This document shows, in pieces, positions 41,889 through 53,400 of a DNA stretch of 64,000 nucleotides. Location: positions 45,945,563 through 46,009,562 of the forward strand of contig NC_059080.1 in NCBI RefSeq assembly GCF_020497125.1, read 5' to 3'. Under the pieces are notes generated by a model, which saw nothing but the letters and a program-made list of their open reading frames with translations, was not told the origin of the DNA and made no database searches. Within the stretch, counting starts at the first letter, position 1; each line of letters begins with the position of its first letter. This stretch comes from Mauremys mutica. Its lineage: Eukaryota > Chordata > Testudines > Geoemydidae. A program made the translations under genes and the position numbers.

Positions 41889-43560
41889 CACTGAGAAAAT
41901 TACTCATTAATTAACCAGTAAAGTCTCATTCCCAGAGCTGGGATATCTTCCCCCCCACCACACACACTTTAAAAGGAGGAATAATCCACAACAAAGGTTC
42001 ACTGGAATTCTGCAGCAAGACCTGGTGGGGAATTGTACCATGGAGCAGGGTGCACAGAGTTTTCACTGCCAGTGAAACTGGCAAAAACAAACCAAACACA
42101 GACAACATCTCTCCACAAATCAAGGTTTCATGTATTTGCCAGATTTCTAGCTTACACCTCTAGTTTCTAAAAAAAAAAAGCCATTTTCCCTGTTTAAACA
42201 ATGAATAAAGATATTAAATATATATAATCTCCATCTCAGCAAATGTTTGGTTAGTCTTGATTTTGCATTGAATGGAATGGTGCCAGGCAGCTGCCTGCCA
42301 CACAAAGAGGCATTTTCCAGAGGAAATGTGCACCCTGCACCAACCTCACAAATGCTCATGAAATGATCCCTTGCATGAAAATTCACTCAGGGAGAGCGAG
42401 TGGGCTGGTTCTCCCTGACAGCGGTAAAGCCCCATAGCTTCTACCACTCCATATGCAATTCAAGCTGCCTCTATCCATCCACAGCTACTCTCCTCATCCT
42501 CCCCTGCTGAGAAATCAGTAATTTGGTTGAGGCATTGAATTTACTTTTTGGGGGCAATCAGGACACACAGCACTTTCACAAGTTGGGGAAAATCTTCAAC
42601 ACGTTGTTGTGCCTGGCAGTCTGAAAGGGTTACAACATGGGCTGTTACTTCAGAACTTTGATAAGCCCAAAGCAAATGATTCCCTCCTCCAAAGTCCAGA
42701 GACCCAGCTGCTTAGAATCTGAGGTCAGCACCAGAAAGACAAGACAACAGTGCCAAGGACACGGGCACTGGCACAACTCTTTAAAGAGCTCTCAAAGGGT
42801 TGTTAAAAATCTGTGACTCCATGGTATCAAACAATTTACCTGGAAAACGTCACTTGCAGCAACCTGGAAGGAACTTGAAGAGGGGAGCACAGGGGCAGGA
42901 GGGAAGAGTCTGGAGAAGCAAGTCAGTTTGTGTGCACATGGTTGGCATGCTAACTGCAGCTGCAGCATCTCTGTAAATAGGTCTCTTAAGAAAGAGCCAG
43001 GTTAGTTTTAGAAATCAGGAGCCTTCTCATGTTATTGCCCAGTATACATTACATAAAATTGCCTTTTCTTGTTCATGGACTACTCAAGAACTGACTGCAA
43101 TGTCCTTAGATTTATTTATGACTCTAAATTGTTTGTCAAATAATTTGGGTCAGCACCTCCTTTGGAGCAGTTTGTTGGAGTATTCAATAGCTGTGCTCTT
43201 TTGATTGGTCACATTGTTTTGTTTCTGTTCCCCTACTGGACAAGCATAACTCTTAAAATTGGGTTTTCCCCTTGTGGATACCCTGATTACAGATACCAAA
43301 TGGGAACATTCTGCAGTGTTTGTGTTCCTGCCAGTGAATTTGTTGGCTGGAATATTTGCAAAATGCACCCACAAAAGGGGCACAAGCACAAGGTGAATTT
43401 TTGTTTCCAAATTCAAACAAATATCTGCAGCACTGCCCTATCTCTAGCTATGGTATTTATTTAACAGCTGTACAAGAAGTTGCCCTTCATGCTAAATGTT
43501 TCCCCTTCCCTTCCTCCAGTGGTCTTGGTTGAAGGAGACAGTTCTTTGCCTTTTTTTAAA
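41889..43560. other. Intergenic stretch between the two divergent genes
   Basis: This is 5' of the EVA1C-like gene. No CpG-rich island, exon or bounded repeat was recognised. The frame at 43162-43464 has no recognisable domain. Confidence 0.4.
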
Positions 43561-43564
43561 GAAT

Positions 43565-43800
43565 TGCCAGACTAGCTCAGGCCATTGGTCCATCTAGCCC
43601 AGAATCCTGTTTCTGTCCCAGATGCTTCAGAGGAAGGTGAAAACATCCCTGCAAAAGGCATTTATTTATAGCCTGCCCATAGGGAAAGTTTCTTCCTAAC
43701 TCACATTAATTAAAGGTTGGTTTATGTTTTAATATTGCTCTTTGAAAATCCACCAGTATTAATTTAACAGCCTTAAGATCAATAGTCCCTGACTGCTCTT
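43565..43800 (-). repeat. CR1/L3-like LINE 3' fragment
   Basis: CAGGCCATTGGTCCATCTAG and CAGATGCTTCAGAGGAAGG parallel the copy at 10345-10665. Confidence 0.65.
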
Positions 43801-43891
43801 TCCCATCTCTTGCCCTGTCCTGTGAACATCAATGTCATTGAATAATAACGCTTTGCCTTCTCTAATGCATTTCACCTTGGAAGCTATAGCA

Positions 43892-44162
43892 AAGGGGTAG
43901 GCAACCTATGGCACTCACACTGCCCGGGTCCTGGCCACGGGTCTGGGGGGCTCTGCATTTTAATTTAATTTTAAACGAAGCTTCTTAAACATTTTAAAAA
44001 CGTTATTTACTTTACATACAACAATAGTTTGGTTATATATTATAGACTTATAGAAAGAGACCTTCTAAAAACGTTAAAATGTATGACTGGCATGCGAACC
44101 CTTAAATTAGAGTGAATAAATGAAGACTTGGCACACCACTTCTGAAAGGTTGCCGACCCCTT
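43892..44162 (-). mobile_element. hAT MITE, family A
   Basis: AAGGGGTAGGCAACC to GGTTGCCGACCCCTT, perfect 8-bp duplication CTATAGCA (43884-43891, 44163-44170). The interior is the reverse complement of the copies at 2521-2831 and 58848-59101 (for example GCTCTGCATTTTAATTTAAT). Confidence 0.9.
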
Positions 44163-44170
44163 CTATAGCA

Positions 44171-45577
44171 CTTTACAAATATTAATTGGTTATTTCCACC
44201 CCTGTGGCTCGAGTGACCACCTTTTCAAAAGGCAAAAGCTGGACACATGCCGGAGCTCTGCCCCCCTCTGCGGCCCCACCATCTGCCCCTCCTCTTTCCC
44301 TGACATCCCACCCCTTGGCCAGGCCAGAAGTAGGCCATGGTAAGAACTGGCCTCCATGGGAAGCCCTGAACCCTACGAGTATGTGGAGGGTCTGTGGCTC
44401 CACACAGCAGCCCATGCTCCCTGGGCAGCTTTTACCACAGCCTGGCTCTGGCTTCTGGCCTGGCCAGGGAGCAGGACATCAGGGGAAAGAGGAGGAGTGG
44501 GGCCTCATGGTGAAGGGGGACTAAGGCCCACTTCAGCCCCTCCCCACAATGGGAAGAGGCTGGTGCCACCCCTGTGCCTCAGGCAGGCACGGAGCAGTGC
44601 CACAGGGAATCCAGCACAAATGTTGTCCCAGAGTCATTCAGCCCGGGACCGGGACTTGAACTCTGCATTTCAGAACTGTCACACCCAATTCTGGATGGGT
44701 GGTCACCCTTCCCATGACTCAAGTTCCAGATAAACAGCCCAGGATTAGTGCACTTCCCTTTTCTACTAGACAGCTAGTCCTCACCACTCCTACTTCAGAC
44801 CACTGTGTACTGTTGCCCACAGCACACCCATTGCTCCATCACATTGTGAGACCCTGCTGCTATTCTGTGTCAGTTTATGCGAGTTCCTGTCCAGGCTGTC
44901 TTTCAATGTACTGATTCCTAGTTCACCCCAAATGTACTGTGCTCCCCTCTTTGTTATACCTCTGTGGGCAGGCCCAAGTAAAGGCAGGAAAATGGGTACT
45001 CTACCAGGGCCTGGTCCAACAAGGGGCCTGGCTAGAGGGCCACAAACCTGTCTCCATGAGAAAAAAAATTCGGGCTAAATTGCATTTGACTAAATGTTAT
45101 TTGTATGTTAGTAAATATGTTTATATGTTACGAAATGACTAAATGTTATTTATATGTTATTTATATCATCCCGGTGAGTCTGTTTGTATCCATGCGGTGT
45201 CCAGATCTAGCAAGATCTGCTGAGATTTACCAGAGCTACTTAACAGAAGCAATATTCCAAACAGGGAGCTGGTCCTCCAGGGTGCCTAGAAGGGCTGAGA
45301 CAAGATCCCAGGGACAGGGAACAGTACCTCCAGGGTGCCTAGAGAGCATTTGTCATTGGCATATCATTAATATATGTGCCATACTGCCATGTCTGGCTAT
45401 CAATACAAATCAGAAAGCCAGGAATGTCAGGAGCATAAAGAAAGGGGGGTGGGGGGGAGGAGAAGCGAAAGGTCTCCAATCAAGCTGCCAGTTTTTCCAG
45501 ACAAACAAGACCTGTGAACAGTCTAGCTTGAGCATTGCACAAACTGGGGAACAGGATGAAAGAACTAGCAAGGTGAA
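44171..45577. other. Intergenic stretch, partly hAT flank
   Basis: No gene. Short direct repeats of CTAAATGTTATTTGTATG type lie near 45090-45165. The GGGGCCTGGCTAGAGGGCC segment near 45020 may be the start of the hAT element whose coding remnant begins at 45578, but no target duplication was found. Confidence 0.4.
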
Positions 45578-46250
45578 ATGGATTTCAATATAGAGACTGT
45601 GGAAAGTGATGAAGACAAGCAGCCAGATGAATCATGTGATTCCAATCTAATGACTTCTGAAGATAGTCAAGTAATATTGCCACCAGCACCACCAGTCTCA
45701 GAGAAAGGTTTTCAAGAAACAGGAGAGAATAGGGTCGCAGTCCATACTGATTCATGTTTTTTAAAAGCTCCAGGATTGTGGCCTAAATACATTACAGATT
45801 CTGTTATTCAAAAGCCTATTCTGTTTCGTGCACCTAATTTCAGAGAATACCAAAAGATACTGACGGCCATAGTTTTCCCTGAATTTCTTCTCAAATGCAG
45901 GACTTCCTACAACAGAGAAAAGACTGGTTTCAAGTCTATTTTTGGAAAAGAACTTGAGCTGCCACCACATATCTTACTTAATGAGATTGACAGCACAAAA
46001 CAACAACTAATTTTCAGTGAGGTGTGCATAGCCCTATGAATTTTTTGCACATTGCCAGTGACTGTGGCAGAAGCTGAAAGACGTTTCAGCAAGCCAGCAC
46101 ACATCAGAAACTGCAGCCGATCTACTAGGACGGAGGAAGGCTTAGGTCACCTTGCTGTTTTGTCTATTGAGTGTGAACTTGCAAGAAAACTTGACCTTAG
46201 TGAGGTTGTTTGTGATTTTGCCACAAAAAAGGCCAGAAAAGGCAAGTTGT
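45578..46250 (+). pseudogene. hAT transposase fossil, ZMYM1-like type, centre deleted
   Basis: One frame reads MDFNIETVESDEDKQPDES, a proline stretch, GLWPKYITDSVIQKP and a FREYQK segment, meets a TGA at 46037-46039, and continues in the same frame as IFCTLPVTVAEAERRFSK, SRSTRTEEGLGHLAVLSIEC and ARKLDLSEVVCDFATKKA to TAA at 46250. The first part is an N-terminal domain and the last is the hAT dimerisation region. The DDE core of several hundred residues is absent, so this is a deletion derivative plus one stop. Confidence 0.8.
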
Positions 46251-46259
46251 AACGTGACG

Positions 46260-47067
46260 AGGCCTATCTCTGCCATTTCAGAAATAAAAGAGTATTTTTT
46301 CTTTCATTAACTAATGTGTCTGTGTGGGATGGGATGGGGGCCTGTGTTAGGAGTTTGCCCTGGGCCCAGTGAAATGTTGCTTGGGGCCTATCAGTGTACT
46401 TGTTAAAATTACACACCAGGGAACTCATGTCTCCCATAGCCATCATACCTCAGGATACAGATGCTGTCCTGCATCTGTTTTACCTGAGTTCATTGCTACC
46501 CCAGCTCCACTGCAGGCAGGCTGAGTTTGTTTCCTTTAGGCTGTCAGCTCTAAAGGAAACAAACTCAGTGCCCTACGCACAGGCTCCCTTTCGGAGTGGG
46601 CAGCATTACAGTTGGTTTAAGTAATACTCCTGATATACAATAAGAGCATCTCCTGTGTCTAGACTATTGCAAGACCAGCCCCAGGAGGTGGGTTGGTGAG
46701 ATACCTCAAAGAGTGTCTCTTTCTTCCTGTCCTTGGGCAGGAGGTGAACAGCAGAGGACAACTTCAGAGCTGCAGGGTATCACCAAGCAGGTGATGATAT
46801 GCTCCTCACCAGTGGCTGTGTCTTATGGCTCCATGCTATAAAAGCAGGAGCTCCCAGCAGAAATGCTTCCCATGTGCTCTGCTGCAGCAGACAACATTGG
46901 TCACCAAAATGTCCTTGCAATAGCTATTTTCTGACCAGGGGCATGCTCATTTTCAGAAATCTCTGAACTCTCTCTGCGACTCTGGGGTGACTCATTCAAG
47001 ATAGGAAGCAGGGGCTGTGTGCTAATCCTCAGTATGCTTAACACTTTCGTGACACTTATTATCTCAG
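46260..47067. other. Intergenic stretch with a long hairpin
   Basis: Contains GGGGCCTGTGTTAGGAG and CCTGGGCCCAGTGAAATG, probably the end of the hAT element. A perfect hairpin is at 46521-46568. Nothing else was recognised. Confidence 0.45.
46521..46568. repeat. Perfect 19-bp inverted repeat with 10-base loop
   Basis: CTGAGTTTGTTTCCTTTAG (46521-46539) and its exact reverse complement (46550-46568) flank GCTGTCAGCT. The transcript of either strand would fold as an uninterrupted stem. Confidence 0.95.
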
Positions 47068-47180
47068 AGCACTTTAGAAAGGGATTTTTGCACCCATCTT
47101 ACAGATAGGGAAACTGAGGCATGGAGAGGTGAAGGGACTAGCCCAAGATCACATTCAGTGTCAGTATCAGAATGGATGAA
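47068..47180 (-). repeat. MIR-like SINE
   Basis: CTTACAGATAGGGAAACTGA and GGCATGGAGAGGTGAAGGG with CCCAAGATCACA are the inverted MIR core. Confidence 0.75.
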
Positions 47181-47267
47181 TCCACCATCTGGGTAAACAA
47201 CAGGCACTTATTGGGGGAAACAGCAGCAAAACAAACAAGCTGCCTTCCATTGGAGTTTCCAGCTTCA

Positions 47268-47370
47268 TCCTTAAATCAAGATTGGATGTTTTTCTAAAAG
47301 ATGTGCTCTAGTTCAAACAGGATTTATTTGGGGGAAGTTCTATTGCCTGTGTAGTACAGGCGGTCAGACC
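47268..47370 (+). mobile_element. CR1 LINE 3' fragment, short
   Basis: CCTTAAATCAAGATTGGATG, then TTTCTAAAAGATGTGCTCTA and a GTAGTACAGGCGGTCAGACC end, as in CR1 3' regions. Confidence 0.7.
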
Positions 47371-47394
47371 AGGGTAACGGAACTTGGGGTGTGA

Positions 47395-47990
47395 TTCACC
47401 CCTCATACACATACGTGCTAGCTCTCAGTGAGCTAGCATGAGCATGAATAGCAGCATAGCCATAGTAGCAACAGCAAAGGCACTGATTTTCCATGCCTAG
47501 GACAAACCTACTTGAAACAGGTGGATACACAACTAATCTGTGTCCCTGCTGCTGCTACCAATGCTACTGCAGCTACGCTACTATTTATACCATTTGATTT
47601 TGTGAGCAGGGGAATCACACTCCAACAGAGCTGGCTCCAGCTTTTCTGCCACCCCAAGTGGCAAAAAAAAAAAAGATGAGTGGTGGCACTTCGGCGGCAG
47701 CTCAATTGCGCCGCTTCTTCTGCGGCGGGTCCTCCCTCTCTTCCTCCTTGGCGGCAATTTGGCGGCAGCTCAAAGAGGAAGAGAGGGATTGAAGGACCCG
47801 CCACCAAATTGCTGCCGAATATCCACAAGTGCTGCCCAGATACTGGATGGAGTGCCTTTGAATTGGCCGCCCCAAGCATCTGCTTCCTACACTGGTGCCT
47901 GCAGCCGGCCCTGCACCCCAAGCTCCTAGTGTAGATGTAGCCTGCGTGGTCTCTTCTGGCCTTGAAATCTATGAAGCCTCCATTTTTGCT
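47395..47990. mobile_element. Palindromic MITE hosting a hAT family B2 copy
   Basis: GGTGTGATTCACCCCTC and GCTAGCTCTCAGTGAGC in the left part and CTCCTAGTGTAGATGTAGCC in the right part look like arms of a Harbinger-like MITE. Ends are uncertain. The inner element is 47626-47913. Confidence 0.4.
47626..47913 (+). mobile_element. hAT MITE, family B2
   Basis: CAGAGCTGGCTCCAGC to GCAGCCGGCCCTG. Flanks CACTCCAA and CACCCCAA match at 7 of 8. The inverted pair CTCCCTCTCTTCCTCC and AAAGAGGAAGAGAGGGA matches the copy at 28724-29002. Confidence 0.83.
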
Positions 47991-48521
47991 TAGTTCCACA
48001 GACCACACTCTTTCTGAAATTTTCAGTATAGCCCCTAGTTGCTGAATAGCAGAACTGCAAGCAGGTATCATTACAGAGCACAGCTCCCCTGATTCCAAGG
48101 CTGGAGCTTGCGCCACTGGCCCATACATGCAGCCAGAGCAGAATCGACCAGCATTTTGCACTGTGTCCGACAGTGAGTCCTGCTGCTACAATACTGAAGT
48201 GCGCAATGCTGTCCCAGGCAGAGGTATTATTCGCCAGCCCTCGCTGGGGGCTCAGCCTATGTCCTGAACTATGAGGGCTGGCAGGAGATCTGTGAAAATA
48301 ACTGAGTTTTTGGTTCACTGGCCATATGGGAAAAGTCAATGAAGTTTAGTTTCAGATGGAAGGAAATGGCTTGGTTTTGAGCAGGGGTATTTTTAAACTT
48401 TTTTTAAAGTCAGCATGAATTGAAATTTGAAACTAACAAGTCAGTTCAAAGCCCAGTGGAAATTTTTTGGCTTCTTTCCAAGTTTTTTTTTTTAACCCAA
48501 AACAATTCAGTGAATTTGACC

Positions 48522-48702
48522 TAGGGTGACCAAATGTCCCGATAAAATTGGGACTGTCCTGATATTTAGGTGTTTTTGTCCCGTGTCCCGATCGATCTTT
48601 GGCCAGGACGCAATTTGTCCCAATATTTCGCTCCGCCGGCAGCATTCAGCTTTTTTTTTTTTTGCTCCCCCCCTATTTTCTTCCTCTCGTCTGGTCACCC
48701 TA
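48522..48702. mobile_element. Short hAT-like MITE, family C
   Basis: TAGGGTGACCAAATGTCCC to CGTCTGGTCACCCTA; perfect 8-bp duplication ATTTGACC (48514-48521, 48703-48710). A T run of 14 bases lies near 48651. Confidence 0.88.
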
Positions 48703-48710
48703 ATTTGACC

Positions 48711-50422
48711 TGAATTCACGACATTGTTTGGTCAACCTGAATTCATTGAAGAAAAGTTTAATCCAATAAATTGCCCCCTGCTGTAATGGAGAGGCCTCGC
48801 TTTTGTTTTCCTAGTGGGTGCTCTAGCTCTAATCAGGAATCCCAGGGCATGGGGGTGGCGGGTGGGGGCGGGGGAGGGCAGCCAGCCAATAACAACATGT
48901 TCATGACCCTTCCCTTCTGGAGAAAAAGCAAGTTGGTCATGTTTTCTAATGAAATGACTTCATCTCCAGTATTAGGTTCTTACGCTGAGTCTGATTGAAA
49001 GATTCCCTGCTAAGGCATAGATAGGGCAGACACTTCCCCCACTCCTGTGCTGCCAGGAAAGCAGCAGCACCTCCCATTGGCCCCTGGGAGTCTCTGGGCC
49101 AAAGAGAAGGACCCATCCTCAATCTCCGTGTTTTTGTCTGAAGAGCTGATCTATTTGTGATGGACTTTCATTGGGCCAAACCAAACTTTTTGTCCCAGCA
49201 GCCCCCAATCAGCAAAGGACAGAGTGTGGACGGCAGACAGTAAACTTCTCCAGTTTCTCTTAAGTTCCTGGGTGTGGGGCCTGACCTCCCCCAAGCCATT
49301 CTTCCCACTCTGTCTCACCAAGCATTCCCTCTCCTGGGCGACCTGTGCAAGGGCAGAGGATATCTGGAGATATTCCCTTGTTTACTATGGACCAAGCAGA
49401 TCCCCACCTCTCCCCTGTCACACAGCCCTTGATGATACACACAAATATCTGTGACAACTCCATAAATCTAAGGAAATGGGAGAATAACACATGGAAAGTG
49501 AACTGGATCCAGTGGAGATGAGCCGGAGCCACAGGTTCAGATCAGGATTGGAATTGAAACTCCTGCCGATTTGGGGGCTGCTCACATCTGGGGTTCTAAA
49601 TCAGCCCACAAAAGTGAGAGGCCAGAGGTATGAAATTCAGACCCTTCCCTGGATCGCTGGGGCTTTCCCCAAAGGGTGGAGAGGGGTTCAGATTTGAGCT
49701 GCCAGTGTGGGCCCTGCTCAGATGTTGTTGTTTAAGGCAGATACTATGTGTTTTAAAATTGTGCCTACTAGAGGGAAGTTTGCCTCTTTTATCGGTGAAT
49801 CTGGGGTCTCTCCAAACAACACTTGCTTTCTCTTAGTGAGTGTTGTGGGGGGAGGGATGTGCTCTGGAGCTGTGGACTTTTTGCCTCCTGGACAGGATAA
49901 TTAGATAAGTGATCTCTCCAACTGATGAAGCACAAGACACTTCCAGCCCATTTCCTGTCATAAAAGCTCTCATGGGTGGGAGTTTACAGTAACAGAAGTG
50001 GAAGGACCTTTTCTGGGACATAAGCCCATGGCTGAGAAAGAGCCCAGAGCAGCATCTGGTCTGCTTGATAGCTGACAGGGGGACCTCATGCATGCTCTCT
50101 GATAGATTAGGATGCTGAGTCACAACTGGGAGGCCCTTGTGGAAATACCCTTGCCCCTCCAGCAGTTGCTGCAAACACTCTGTCACTCCTCTTCAGTTGA
50201 GAATTCAGGAGGAGGAAGGAAAAGAACCGTGATAGAACTGCCCATTGGTGAGTGAAGCTGGCAACGGGGCTTGGTGTATCTTCATTAGAGAGGTCCTTCA
50301 CCATACACCAGCGGCTCTCCCACTGGATCACCACCCACTTCCACTCGGAGGTTCAATAGCAGCAAAGAACCGAGCAACTTGCTGCAGTGGAGAGTGGCTA
50401 GCAGTTTGAACAAGCAGAGAGG
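48711..50422. other. CLIC2: Upstream region of CLIC2
   Basis: The CLIC2 promoter and 5' UTR must lie here or in undetected upstream exons. No TATA box, CpG cluster or repeat was recognised within the last few hundred bases. The sequence before the ATG (TTGAACAAGCAGAGAGG) is unremarkable. Confidence 0.4.
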
Positions 50423-50479
50423 ATGGCAAGCCAGCGGCACAGCCCTCGGAAGGAGCCTGAGATCGAGCTTTTCGTGAAG
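50423..50479 (+). CDS. CLIC2: CLIC2 exon 1 coding part
   Basis: ATG in good Kozak context (A at -3, G at +4), encoding [19 protein letters not shown], then GTGAGT. The variable N-terminus followed by PEIELFVK fits the CLIC family, and the exon ends at phase 0 where human exon 1 ends. Confidence 0.92.
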
Positions 50480-53400
50480 GTGAGTTTCAGAGACATGTAC
50501 GCTTATGAATTCTGCATGCTGGATTTACCCCAGGCAGGAGGACAACGACCCACTAAACTCACCAGTTACTTTTGATGAAGTTACCTGCAGATTTTTTTAC
50601 AAGTGCTTTATCATTTCAGAGTGGGGGGTATTGTCCCATTTGCAATTGTCAGCAGTACATATAGGCAGATAGACCCATGACTACACGTATGTGTGCACAG
50701 TGGCTGGCAGAAAAGGGTGCCAAGCATGCCCAGACAGGGGGAATTCCCAGTCTGGGCTCTGCAGGGAGCTATGCATTCTACTGTGTAGTGCCAAAGGAAC
50801 TGGAAGGTTATAAACTTATCAAGGGGATCAAGTTCCTTTGGTGTGATGTGTTATTAATTATTGTTATGCTGATAAAAATCATATATACAGCGGTGTAAAT
50901 ATGGCATGTGCCTTACAGAGACAGATAAGGTGTGAGCCTGTCCAGAAGAGATAACAGACAATAACACAAACACATACACTCAATTTCAGCTTCTCACCAA
51001 GTTGTGGTTGCAAGACAGACTCTCTGAACTGCTCTGTCTCTCTTTTACTCTGTATGTGTTGATTATTCAGCTGAAGGCTGTTTTGCAGTAGAAATGTTTT
51101 CCCCTCAGTTAAGCACTTTGGGGACGATTTCCTTTGGAATATTTCAACTCCCCACTTCAAAACATTCTTAGCAAAAGTGGAGAGAGCAATACATAAATCA
51201 GAGAGCCTGAATTTCCAAATGAGTGTCTGAAGTGAGACATGACCCCGAACAACTTCCATAACTTTAAATTCCCCAGCCCTGTGCTAGTTACTTGGCTGGC
51301 CATTGATTACACCATCACAGTAACAGAACAAGTGACTTTGTCTAGGGCATTTTGATGCAAACAGCAAATGCTCAAGATTTCAGGCTACAAATAATGTTGA
51401 GATTCTGAGTCTTTTAAAAAGAAATGTTTAATGTTCTAAAAGTGTCATTTAAATGCGATAGGAGGTTTTATTCCCCAACTATTACAACGAATCCTTCCCA
51501 CAGCAAATAACAGACGGCTACCTCGGTCTATGTTAGAAATCTAGGGACTCAGACTCTACTCTCACTGCTGACGTACAGGACTGTCCAAAGTAAAACTATT
51601 CAGGGGTCAGGTAAAAGATATTATCTGTCCTTAACCTCTCAAAGCCTAGGCTAAGTTGCTGAACATAGATACTTCATTAAGATCATCTCCTGTTCACTGT
51701 CCTTTAATTGTTAAAACCAAACTTGGCCCAGGGTATTTTGCTGGTGAATTCAACGCTTCTGTGGTTCCCTGTTTTAACATCGTTACCTAGCTGGTCCCTA
51801 ACTATCTTAGGGAGAGGCAGGAAAATGATACACAAGATTGTTTCAAAACTGCATCAGAATCAAGGGGCTTTTTATTAGAGAAGGGAAACAGAAAACAAAG
51901 TTAGTCTGTACTTCCCCTAAAACTTACTTAATTTAGCAGTAAAAAAACCCCTTGGAACAAGTAGTGTGGTGGTAAACTAACAGTCCCCTACCATAACAGT
52001 TTCTGTGTTTTAACCATCTTTGGCAGGCAGTCTTTAATGAAACAGGGTCTGATCTAAAGGGGTGCTGAGCAACCACCGATCCCAATGGGAGTTGTAGGCA
52101 CTCAGCACCTCTTAAGATCAGGAGCCAGATCCTGCTCCCCAATTAACACTGGAGTAACTTTAGAATTACACCCCATTCACACCAGTGTTGGTGGGAGAGA
52201 ATCTGGCCCTAAACCCCAACCCTGTTTTTTGGGGGAAAAGAATCCCATGAGATGCTGAGTGCTTCCCGCAAGGTGCTGAACACCTAGTTCCAAGCACCTC
52301 ACAGGACTGGTCTAGTCTCCTGGCAGAGATATTGACCCATTGGACATGGAGGGTGTGATGCAGCTGCCCATTTACCTACCTCTGCTATTGTTCCCAGAGT
52401 GGCAGTTCCTGAAGCTCTATTGAGAACTTCTTGGTCTTGATTTTTCTTCCTTGTAACTCATGCATCTTCAGATGGTAAAAGCTATTATTTGTGATCATTA
52501 TTTCTATTCCTGAGGCATACGCTGTTGTACCAGGCACTGTACAAACACATAGGAAGAGACAGTCACTGGCATGGCCCCTGGGCATGTCTTCATTGCAGTT
52601 CACTTGAGTTAGCTACACTCGGTTTACCCCTCTGGAGTTAGCCTTGCGTGGGTGAGAGCAGCCATACGGAGGACTAACACTTGAGCTGCTGTGTTCACAC
52701 CAGCATGCATTGCATTCACTCGTGTGTGGCACTACGGCTATTGGGGGCCATCCCATGGTTCTTTGCATTGTTGTAGGCTGAGCCACTCTATGATCTCTTT
52801 GTCAATGAGTTGTGGGGAAACTTGCCTCTCCTTTCTGGGCACACAGGGAATTGTGGGACGGCATCAGAGAACTATCAGCACTCGAATGATGCTAGCCTGC
52901 ACCCACACTGCAGAGTGGTCATACCAGCAGCTGACAAGTAGTACTAACTTGAGCTTTACCCTATACCCACACTTGGGCTCATCTACAGGAAGTAAAAGCA
53001 CCACCGCACTAGAGTCAAGGAATTTTGTGTCTGGACAGGACTCAAGTTATAACTCGAGTCAACTTTGCGGTGAAGACAAGACAGACAAAGGGTGAGAGAA
53101 AGGAATGATTATCTCCGTTTTATAGATGGGGAGGAGAGGCACAAAGACATTAAAGGGATGTATTTTAAAGGCACCTAATTTCCCTTGATTTCCAGGGGGG
53201 TTAGTGCCTGAATACCTTTAAAAATCTGACTCAAAGTGACTTGCCCAAGGTCACGCAGGAAGTTTGTGTCAGAACTGGTGATGGACTGGCCACCACCTTA
53301 ACTGTTAAACTAAGAGCCAAATCCTCAGCTGCTATGGATCAGTGCAGCGCCACTGAAGTTGGTGGAACTACACCCATTTATATGAGTTAAGGAGCTGTCT

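Noticed and set aside
43162..43464. 100-codon frame upstream of the EVA1C-like gene
   Set aside because: No domain, signal or splice context recognised, and an antisense frame overlaps it; treated as chance.
46037..46039. Selenocysteine or readthrough TGA in the hAT remnant
   Set aside because: No SECIS-like structure is evident and the catalytic core is deleted; an ordinary nonsense mutation is more likely.
47508..48161. 217-codon minus-strand frame
   Set aside because: It crosses MITE 47626-47913 and its flanks; no domain or splice context.
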